DNA of 64,000 nt from Acholoe squamosa (taxonomy: Eukaryota > Annelida > Polychaeta > Phyllodocida > Polynoidae), in NCBI GenBank assembly GCA_949317995.1, contig OX439046.1, forward strand, positions 37,794,002-37,858,001. The letters run 5' to 3'. Numbering within the stretch: position 1 is the stretch's first letter; each line of letters opens with the position of its first letter. Shown piece after piece: positions 10,930 to 20,900 of the stretch. The notes beneath the pieces were generated by a model. The model did no database searches and had not been told where the DNA came from. It was given only the letters and a program-made list of their open reading frames with translations. A program made the position numbers and the translations under genes.

Positions 10930-11345
10930 TTGGATAGTATCGCGCACCAAGACACGATATAACCCAAATAAGCCATCCTGTGTGAACCACAGTGGGCTGG
11001 GAGTAGCTGTTATGATGTGTACTGATACAGTCATGTCTCGATAAACCGGCCACCTTGGTTTGAGATGAAATTTGGCTGGATACTGAATCTGCTGATTTTA
11101 TGAATCATAATTACTATAGATTTCAATGGCTGTAATCAAATCTGTAAGGACTGATAGGTGGCTGGTAAGTGAATCAACCGACTTATTGAAGACCGATATA
11201 TCGAGACTTGACTGTAGTGCTTTGATAGCCGTGTACGCGCAAAGCAAAAAACACCTGGTGAGGCAGAGGGGGACTTAAGTCATTAGAATCCTTTGGGTTA
11301 TATCGTGCACCTTTGGGTTATATCGCACAAATCATGATATAACCC
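10930..11345. repeat. Degenerate inverted-repeat element carrying a nested MITE
   Basis: The motif GATATAACCCAAA appears on the left (about 10958) and, in both orientations, three times on the right (11293-11347). The arms flank the pogo-like MITE at 11028-11214, so an older inverted-repeat element probably received the younger one. Confidence 0.45.
11028..11214. mobile_element. Tc1/mariner-pogo-like MITE, 187 bp, TA target duplication
   Basis: Terminal inverted repeats begin CAGTCATGTCTCGATAAACC on the left and, reverse-complemented, CAGTCAAGTCTCGATATATC on the right. The element is flanked by TA on both sides (11026-11027 and 11215-11216). The CAGTCAAGTCTCGATA end resembles the ends of pogo/Tigger-type elements. 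It has no coding capacity. Confidence 0.78.
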
Positions 11346-12529
11346 AAATCTAATGCATCTTCCCATAGAGCTTATATCATACATATGCATTGACACCTTT
11401 TCCTGTGATTTAGGTGTGCAAAAATAAGGGTCAGGGTGATGCTGTCACACCTCTCAGGGTGGGACTAGCCTCCTGGATATCATACCATTGTTGCATCATG
11501 CCACTGGGCCCACAGGATTCATTTTCCTCATCTTATTTATGTTTTAAGATTTTACTTTGTACTAGTGGCTTTACCACTAAATAGTGGGGGCAAATTACAC
11601 CCAAGAAATTACATTCTCATTGACTGCATCAGTACCATGGTGCTGAGGCCCATTTCCTCCATAAACTGAGGCCCCGACTATTACCTCGGCAAAGTATTTC
11701 CTATATCCTCGGCAAACTGTGGCCTGTTTCCTTGGCAAACTGTGGCCTGTTTCCTTGGCAAACTGTGTCCCATTTACTTGGCCAACTGCGATACGTTTCA
11801 TTGCGTACCTGGCGTTGCCTAGTGATGTGACGTTGCCTAGAGAAGTGACATTGCCTTGTGACGTGATCTGTGCCAAAAATCGTCACATACCACTCTCCAA
11901 GTAGATTCTCTCAGAGAGTATCATTTTAAAGTGTTGTTTTACTGTTACTCATGAATGAATCCAACGATTTACTTGCTGAGGAGAGGCCATTCCAAATGTA
12001 GGCCTCTCAAAACATTAAAAACCTTGAACTTTTGGAGAAAAATTTAGTTAACTTTGAGAAAATTACAATAACCTCAATAGCTTAAGCTGGTACTGGCAAG
12101 CACTAGGGCTAGTTCTATCATTTTGGCTGCAGTAGACCTACCAGCAATGAAGCAACCCAGTTTTTAATATGGGGTAATAATAATCATTGATGATGTGTGC
12201 GATACAACAATGAGATATGCGTGATACTACTGCTCCCTATGGGGATTTATTAATAAAATACACGATAGGAGTGGCAAGCTTGCTGACCTGTATGTTCATT
12301 CCATGTCAGGGTTGCAATACTTAGTATAGCTAACCAACTAGCAGTGAATCATGAAGGGATATGACATGGGGAGCCACTGCAAAAAGAATTTTTGCAAAAT
12401 CTATAGTTTTGCAGATAGGACTTTTTAAAATTAGCTGCGTGATACAAGGACATGCGCGATACTACACTGAAAAGATGGATATCTATTAAGGTGATCAGTA
12501 CAGATGACTTAAGGTCCTCTTTCCATGTT
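11346..12529. other. Intergenic, short tandem phrases only
   Basis: Between 11700 and 11870 the phrases CTTGGCAAACTGTGGCCTGT and GTGACGTTGCCT are repeated in tandem. No gene is supported. Confidence 0.45.
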
Positions 12530-12644
12530 GATGACCCAAGGTAATCATGTTGATCACCTTGGGTCATCAAAGTGATGACCGAAGGAGACCTTGGGTCATC
12601 AATGTGATGACCCAAGGTGATCATGTTGATCACCTTGGGTCATC
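12530..12644. repeat. Two tandem 39-nt hairpins
   Basis: 12606-12644 is a perfect inverted repeat with 18-bp arms (GATGACCCAAGGTGATCA) and a 3-nt loop. 12530-12568 is the same hairpin with one mismatch, 76 bp earlier. Related TGATCACC/GGTGATCA words recur at 12490 and 13080-13140. Non-coding and probably part of a palindromic element. Confidence 0.75.
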
Positions 12645-13529
12645 ACTTTCTGCCACCAGGGGGCCCTAGTATACAATAATGGAAAATACAATACCCACTA
12701 TGTTGAATATATTGATTCTTATCCCTAATCCACTTGATAATGGGTGTTTATAAGGTAGAAGATGTTAAGAATATCACCACACCTGAATATCAGATGATAT
12801 AAAAAGAAATTTAGGCAACATTATCAAAGGTACAATCATGTTTAAAGATGGACACCTCTTTTGTAACTGAAACTGTAGTTACAACCATGGGTACAAGCTG
12901 ACATTTGTTATACACATCTAATATGCCTCATTAGGGCATTTATAAGTTAGCAGTAAATGCCCACAATAAATGCTTGGTTGTGGGGAGGGAAGGGGTAATT
13001 ATGCAATTGTTGGAAATGATAATCAAAAAGATACTCATTAATGACAAACAATCATTTACATGCTCCCCTCTGATCTGTTCAGACAGGTCATCACATATGA
13101 TCACCCATGGTGATCACATATGATTAGTTCAAAGATCACCGGGTACTCCCCCTCGGGCTCATCAATAAGATGACAAAAAGTCATCACTACAGAGTACCTT
13201 TTTAAGCCTTATCTTTTCAGTGTACGGTACCCAGTTTTACCCTACATACGTCCTGAATAACCACAAATCTTTTTGGATCATTTCCTTAAAAATTGAGCAT
13301 TTTATGACACTTTAAAATTTTGGTATATTTACATCTAGATTTATTTTAGCCTTTTCTCATTTTCTTTTATAGCCTACATTAATAGCACCCAAATATTCCA
13401 GATGAAACTGTATAAGTTACTATGATGCTCAGAATACCTGGAGGGCTTTTCTCGCTAAATATAGGCACCCTCCTAAACGTTTAGGGAGCACCTTGCATGC
13501 AATTCTAATTTCTCGTGAGACCCCACTAA
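12645..13529. other. AT-rich intergenic sequence
   Basis: Nothing recognised apart from scattered GTGATCAC-type palindromes near 13080-13190. Confidence 0.4.
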
Positions 13530-13850
13530 GGGAGTGGTCATTATTTATCAACAGGTCGGGGTGGTGGATTTTCGCGCGGACGCGCGGAAATTTTTTACGC
13601 CCCCCCCCTCGACAGCAGTCAACATTTTTTGCGCCATCCCTGCGCCGGAGGCGTGGAGAGTTTTCGCGCCCCTCTTTGATCTATAGTAGCGCGCGGGCTT
13701 TTTTGCTAAAAAGAGGGTGAATTTTTTTAGCCCCCCCCTCAAGAGGGGTCAAAATTATTTTAGCCCCCCCCTCAGGAGGGGTCTGAAAATTTTACACCCC
13801 CCCCCTCAAACCCACCCTCCCCCCCCTGTTGATAAATAATGACCATTCCC
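13530..13850. mobile_element. MITE family M1, copy 1 (TSD TAA)
   Basis: Inverted ends GGGAGTGGTCATTATTTATC at 13530 and its complement ending at 13850. Flanked by TAA at 13527-13529 and 13851-13853. The interior alternates C-rich blocks and AT-rich blocks. Three further copies lie at 28976-29236, 50815-51131 and about 48188. A three-base TWA target duplication suggests PIF/Harbinger mobilisation. Confidence 0.85.
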
Positions 13851-14950
13851 TAAATTTAAAACTCATTTAGGCAGGTGCATACATTTTTTATTCAACTTTT
13901 CTAGTTTCTCGTAATTTAGTCATCTGCCTAAATTTGCCATAAATGTGAAAATTTATACCTCACCAAATTAGGTGTGTCTAAAGCAAAATCCTGTGTTTTT
14001 GGCAAAGAGGCTGCATAAAATGGGAAAACCGAGGTATTACCGGGTAGCTGGGGTGATAGGCGGGGGGGGGGGGGTTATTGCATTGGGATGGGGCACGGGG
14101 CCAGGTTTGGAAGGTTGGGCTCTAACATCTCTCCTGCTGTGACCAGTCACCCCATACACTCAGGCTGCTTCCTGAAGTCATTGATTCATACCAGACATAA
14201 ACAGGTTACCGGTACCATATATCAGTTAGCGTCCCATTCCCGTTACTAATGTATTTCTTACCCCCACCACCCCAACCCTTAGGCCCAGCCTCTGTCACAT
14301 CCCCCATCTGACTGTCTTGCACCCGGGGTGACAAAGGGAGGGCCGGGAAGGATTGGGAAGGGCCCATTGTCCCGCGCTCCTATGCATGCTCAAAATCCTC
14401 CCGAGTCCGACAGTTGGGTTATCCCAGTGGCAAGTTAGTCGCCAGTATACACCACCAATACTGAGCTTATAACCCAGCTTATTGACACCTTTATTCAATC
14501 TGTCATAAATTTACGCATCTTCCTAAATTGTTGACTAAATTCTAGCGAACCCACTTCAATAATGACGTCAAATAGAGAAACTGTGGGGGAATCCCGGGAA
14601 TATCCCTTCCATTACACTGTTTCCCTGAGATTTAGGTAGAAACATTTTAGGTAACTGCATAAATATTTAGGGAGTTGCCTATATTTACAAGGAATTTACC
14701 CAAGTAAAGATTCAGTCCTAAATTTATTCAATTTCTAAATTTCTCCTAAAAAAACTTGCCTAAATTGCTGCCTACATCAGATTTAGCCAGAAAAGGCCTC
14801 CTGTGAGTATATGTAGCAACAATTTTTTATTATGATTGTTGCCATTTTACTCATTATGCAATGCTCCAAAAATGAAATTTTATTCATTTTTCGAGTGCTT
14901 TTATATTTCAATTTTACAAGATTATGCCAAATTGACCTCACTTTTTCCTA
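13851..14950. other. Intergenic sequence with a G13 tract
   Basis: A run of 13 G at about 14062-14074. The word CCTAAAT and variants recur often between 13850 and 14770, which suggests an old tandem or inverted repeat. No gene. Confidence 0.4.
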
Positions 14951-15128
14951 TTAACTATGCGGAGGGACTAAACAAGAGGTAGATGCACTTGGGCCAGTCC
15001 AGTCATAGACTACCGGCCTAATCATTTAAACAAAGAAACAAACAGGTAACAAAGTTACAATTACAAAAGGAAAATTGAACTGCTAGCTATGCCTGCCTGC
15101 TACCTGTGAGTGGTTGACTGCACACCTG

Positions 15129-15152
15129 GAGGCCATTTCACCGCGTTTAATT
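15129..15152 (+). repeat. Harbinger left terminal inverted repeat
   Basis: Starts GAGGCCATTTCACCGCG and pairs with the right end at 23743-23765 over about 22 bp before the ends diverge. Confidence 0.88.
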
Positions 15153-15538
15153 TATTAAATGCGGATATCCGTTTTTAATATACGGAGTCCGTGTTTATAA
15201 AAAACGTTTCACCGCGTTTAAAAATATTTTTTTTCCCCCGAACGCGGACCTCCGCTTTCAAAGACGGAGGTCCGCCTGCAAACACGGACTTTTGACCGTT
15301 TCTGCTCAGAACGCGGACCCTATTAAAGTCCGTCATAACTCCGCGTTTAATACCATGAATGCGGTGGGGTAGGGGACCACTAGGTGTTCGAACACGGACC
15401 CTTTTTGGCTCTCTTTTAATGGTTTTAAGGGTCCGTGTTTGATTTTACCCCTCCGCGTTTATTTTCTTCCAGGTTGACCTAGTGACCTTGACCCTTCTCC
15501 CTCACTAGTGACCCGCCATATTCAAGACAGAAGTAAAC

Positions 15539-17278
15539 ATGGGTCGGTACTACATTCTGTGCACCAAGAGGGAATACTATCGCAGGAGGGATCCCCTGTC
15601 ATTTTACACAGACAAGAAGTTCTTGCAGCGCTACAGACTCACCAAGGGAGTCACACGAAAACTTATTAAGAACTACGTGGCTTATCTTCCACCTAAAAGG
15701 CGTGTTCTGAGGGGAGTACATGCTGTCCCTCATAGGATCAGAGTGAGTACACTGTGTGTTTATCTCTGTTCTCTTCCCCTGCCTTCTATCTGAGACCCTC
15801 ATGCCAGAAACCCCGGATGGAAAACAGACTCTCAAAGCATCCTTAGATCCCCCTGTCCTATAATTTTTCTCCTTAATTTCCCTGTGACCTCCACGTATGT
15901 AAAAATGAAATAATGTCTAATTATTATTTTCTCTTTCTTTTTTTTCAGTTCTGCATTGCTGTGAGATACTTTGCCACTGGTGCAAGCTACTCCACCATAG
16001 CAGACTGTCATGGGGTGTCAATATCTACAGTGTGCAGGTCTGTGGGAGAAATAAGCGACTATTTTCACCACCGGCTGGAAGATTATGTCGTTTGGCCAGA
16101 CTCTGACATCGAGAAAAACAACAAGTCAGTCTTGTTCTTGAGGGAGAAGAGGAAGCCGGGGGTTTTCGGGCTGATAGACGGTACCCACATCCCCATAGCC
16201 TGTCCTAAAGGAGTGGTGGCTGATGAAAATCAGTATTACTGCTACAAGGGGTACTACTCCATTAACACCATGGTGAGTCTAGAGTTATTCTGTTACACTA
16301 AAAAGCACCCACGCTCAGTTTTATTAATTAATTTCTTTCATTTCAGGTACAAGACAGCTGGATGTTTATTTTACTGTATTCTAATGCCTAAGGTTTATTT
16401 TTTCAGATCATCTGTGACTGGGATATGCTGATATTCCATGTGAACGCCAGCAACCCCGGGTCGTGTAACAACGTGTATGTGATGAACGGGAGCCAGGTGA
16501 AATACCTAGGAGAGAGGGGGGACTTCTCTGGATTCTTCCTGCTTGGAGACGGGGGGTAAGATAGCTAAATAAATAAATATTGCTCTGTTATAAAAGTTCT
16601 ATTTATCTATGTGTCATTGTACCTTTCTCCACCTTTTTTTAAACATGAAGCAAAGTAAGGTCCCTTTTAAATGCCCCTCTCCTTCAAATTTTTGTTCTAT
16701 TTGTTTTAAGATATGGAATTTTTTTTTTTTGGTCCAGGTACACTCCCACTGACTACCTCTACACCCCAGTCAACCCCGAAGTAACTGATGAGGATGCCAA
16801 ATACAATAAGTGGCATAAAAAGACGAGGTCGAAGGTGGAAAGGACCATCGGTGTCCTCAAACAGAGATGGCGGTAAGTTTCCATATTTTCACTTTAATTT
16901 TTGGGAAAGAATTTATTTATATATCACTAAAAACTCATTTATGTCAATAGCAAAGACCAGAAAATATGTCCTCCTTACAAAATTAATTTATTTTTGGTTC
17001 TTTTCTTTTGCTTCAGGTGTCTGGATGCCAGTGGAGGATACCTCCTGCATGAACCCCGTAGAGCTGGATGCATTATCGAGTCGTGCGTGTGTCTGCACAA
17101 TGTGGCGCGGATAGCCAAGATACAGCTTCTGCGCGACTTTCCCTCCAAGGACAGCTTCAAAAGAAAGTACCCACCGATCGTGCAACCAGACAATCTTGGT
17201 CCCAAGCCCCGTGTGGCTTTCAAGAATTTGCGGGAGGAATATATCCAAGCCAAGTTTGGTCCCCATGCCCGTCGTTAA
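15539..17278 (+). CDS. Harbinger transposase (DDE), five exons, 357 aa
   Basis: Exons by GT-AG and phase: 15539-15742, 15949-16272, 16407-16555, 16738-16872, 17017-17278 (TAA). The joined frame has no stop. Exon 2 opens with a helix-turn-helix-like block (GASYSTIADCHGVSISTVCR). First catalytic Asp in GLIDGTHIPIA (exon 2); second most likely the Asp of FFLLGDGGY spanning exons 3-4; Glu in SKVERTIGVLKQRWR (exon 4), 35 residues after that Asp. Exon 5 ends the domain with CIIESCVCLHNVARIA. The HD motif usual after PGS in this family reads CNN here. Length fits the family (about 350 aa). The protein would cut and join the element ends in the nucleus together with the Myb-type partner. The ATG lies about 400 bp inside the left end. 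Confidence 0.92.
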
Positions 17279-17964
17279 CTACACAACTCGAAATTGACTT
17301 GGAGCTTTGTTTTCTTTTATTCCCTATGACATAATAATAATTCTCTGACATTTAAGTATAAATCAAATATATTTAGCTGAACAAAAATGAACTTTTATTA
17401 AGAAATATTTGTTAAAACCGACATGTTATAATCAGACAAAGGACAAGTCATCGGCTGTAGAATGGGCTTAACCCAGTCTTAAAATAAAGTGAAATGTTAC
17501 ACCTATTTCCATCTTTTTCCCACCGTGGAAACAGCTTAAAATGAAAAGTATACCATGAGATAAAACTTTGTTGAAAAAGTCATCATGAAACAGAATAAAA
17601 ATTAGTGGACATGCCGTATCCCTTATATTAAAAAGAGTGCATGTATGTACCTTAGTAAAATAAAGATATCATAGACAGAACTCTTCTTACATCTGTGTAC
17701 TTTGGATGATGCAGCATATAACTGAGAGGTACTACTTATTAATACCCACTTCTTCTTAACGTGTACAAACAAGAAGGTATCACAACTAATAAATGCCCCA
17801 AGTTTTATGTATTTTTACACAATTATTATCGTCTGTGATCACTTACAATTTCTGCTTGTAACATAGCACCTTAAATGATTTTATGGTTAAACACAATAAA
17901 AAGCAGAACCTGTCTTTAACATGAACCTTAAACAACAAGTTTTTCCTTTTCATTTATACACCTT
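17279..17964. other. Spacer between the convergent Harbinger genes
   Basis: AT-rich, no ORF. It should contain both 3' ends; on the plus strand AATAAA-like words occur at about 17483 and 17659, and TTTATT (minus AATAAA) at about 17952. I cannot decide which are used. Confidence 0.5.
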
Positions 17965-20900
17965 TTACACGATATAGCCCTTGAAGATAACTTTCTTACG
18001 AAGCCTTTCTGACCGCTTAGGCATGTCATCTCTGTCAGACACGGAGCCTGCCTCAGACCCTGCACCATGGTCATCTCCTGTACACTTAGCGTCGTCCTCG
18101 TCTTTTTCTGGCTCTGTATGTTGTGCTTCCTCATTCTCTTGTGGTGCCTGAGTCTCTCGTGGCGCCTCAGTCTCTTGTGCTGCCACACTGTCAACTACTA
18201 CTTCTCCTAGGGCACAGTTCTCCGCCACCCCCTGATAACCTAATCCTTCTGCATTTGCCTGTGATAGTTGGTTATGACCTGTGCCAGGTATGGGTCCATC
18301 AGGTACCTCCCCTGTGTTCTGGACTATGGTGAATTCATCTTTGTGTCTGACCAAGTACGAAGGCAAACCTGTTCCATCGTTACTTTCACTGGCCTCTCGA
18401 CAAATAGCTGTTAAAAACCAAAAAAAGTTTACTAAATTAATTTGCTTTCTTCTATTTTACCCGCTGGAGTCGATACGTCCAACTTTTTAATGTTTAATTA
18501 AACCAGCAGCAGACATGGGTTCCTTTTCTGACATATTAAATCCGATATAGTGTCAAAATAGTCTCACTCAACAGATAGTATGCCAAAGGAATTATATGAA
18601 ATAAATTTTCCATGAAAGCAGTTTATTTTTTATGAGAGCTTTTTATATTTACCAGATCCCGGGATAAGCAAAGAATTGCCCTCTCCAACCTCATTGAACG
18701 GCTGCTCTGTGGTGTGGTATGTGGAACCAATATCTACAAAAGAAAGATGACAATAAGATATAAAGATTTTTTTTATGAAGAATCGTGTCAAATTTTGGTT
18801 CATTATTTACCAAGGAATAACACAGACAGGTATTTAGTGACATACATATTCTGTCCAAAGTTAAAAACGAAAACAAAAAATCCTGAAATTATGTACCTCC
18901 GTGAGTTTCTGGGTGAGTGAGGAAAGCGGCCACGTTAGAAGGATGGAGGGTCAAGACTGCAGGCTTGTACCTGTCCTCTGTCGCTTTTTTATCGTCCGTG
19001 TCTCATTGATCTGGTGCATGTAGGGTAGGTTCAGGAGTGTCTGGTTCAGCTGTCTCTGATGGCGGGTGTGGTTCAGGTGTTCCGGCTTGTCGTTGATCAT
19101 GGTTAACTTCTTGGACAGGCGGTGCAGTCTGCATGCCTACAAAGACAAGGTTTCTACCTATTTGAATATATTTAAATAAACATTGAAATAATTAATATTA
19201 TCAGCTGCACGAAACATACCATTTCCTTTTAGTGTGTTTTCCTCCTCTAGGGTCCATGTTTAATAGCTTTATAATAAACGCGGTGAAATGGCCTCCTGGA
19301 CTTAGGTTTTTAAGTACAGCACTTTCATAGACAGATAATTGACAGAACACAGAGGTCCGTTTTTATTAACTGTGAGCTAAGGATATACAGGTAAAATAAA
19401 TGTTATTGGAAGCCTGATCACCAAGGTACACCTTCATATTAAATTGGTGATATCTTTTAAAAAGAAAAGAAAAGAAAATATTTCCATAATTACTCACGAT
19501 TTGATATGTATAGGTCGACAGAGTGTGTCACGGCCTCATTCAGCTTTTCCATTGTTTCAACTATTTTTTGGAGAATGTTGTCAGCAGTGGCTGCAGTTTG
19601 GAGACCAGTGTCACACCGCTTTTGTAGATGGTCAGCATTGATAGTCATAGCATTAAATGACTTGGACAAAGATAACACACAATCCTGCATCCCTATATAA
19701 CCCACATTCATCTTAGTTTGGGCATCTGTCAATTTTTGACTGTTCTCGGTCATTATGTCACTCAACTTATCTAGCGCTTTTACTGTCTGCACTTGTTTCC
19801 CCACTATCTGGTTTGTCAATTCTGTGTGGACGTTTGCAAGCGCTACACTATCTTCCTCAGCTTCTTCCTTACGTAGGTCTAATGCTTTCCTTTGTAGCTC
19901 AAGCATTGTGTCCCTCTGAGACATTAGGCACTGTTGTGTTTCATTTAAATGTTCACTTAAAGACTTTGTCAACCCTTGGGTCACCCCTTTCAGAGCCTTG
20001 ACCATTATAGACGCGATCTCCTGAGTATTTTGAGCAAGTTCGTCTTGATGTTTTTGAAGAGAGTCACATACTTTTTTATTTTGCTCCAATATTATTTCTG
20101 TGTTCTGCTCCAGCAAAGACCGAGTAGCAGCTTCCATTTCTGCCTTCCACCCGTCACCTAGTCCATCAAACAGTTTCCTCCTTTTACTGTGAGAACTATC
20201 ACGATCTGAACGAAGGGAGGTATTCTTTTCAACTGTCCGCTTACTGTTAGCTGCTGTCTCCTGCACCTTTTTATTTAATACAGAAGCAGGTGTACTGGTA
20301 ATAAAAACAGAAGATTCATCGTTCTCCTCTACTCCTGAAATGTTAATGTCATCTATAATACTTGAAAAAGATAGAGCTCGGGTTCTCTTTCGCTTGGTGG
20401 CAGGTTCAGTGTCCAGAACGTCCTCTGTGATATGTTTAGATGGGCCAGCTTTAATGTCAGGTAAAGTATCAGGAAGTTCATGCTCAGGGACCTTCTCTTT
20501 GACCACAGGTTTCGCCGTTACAACTTTCTTTCTTTTCAAAGAGGTGGTAGCCTTCTCTATAACAGGAGGCTGAGGCTGAGGAAAAGGTTTTTTGGCGGGG
20601 GGTTTTTTGGGAGTGTTCCTTTCTACCACCTTACTTGCTGCCTCTAAAAGCAACTTCTTCCTCTCGGCCCTCTCTCTGGCGCGAGGAGACAAAGCCTTGT
20701 TCTCCTTCTTTTTATGGGCTATTCCCAACTTTTTATCATTTTCACGTTTGTTAAATTTTAACATGGTCACCTTGGTTACACTTTTATGAGGTGGACTACG
20801 GAGATCATTGTCATCTGGAAGAGATTCGTTGGCCTTGCCAGGAAGACTCTCTGGTTCTTTCCCCCCCCCCCTCCTCCTCCTCCTCCTGCTGATGCATGTA

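Noticed and set aside
12349..12633. 94-codon minus-strand ORF
   Set aside because: Built largely from the tandem hairpins; the repeating peptide is a by-product.
15539..17278. Domesticated HARBI1-type host gene
   Set aside because: It lies inside an element with intact inverted ends, a target duplication and the partner gene, so it is a transposon gene.
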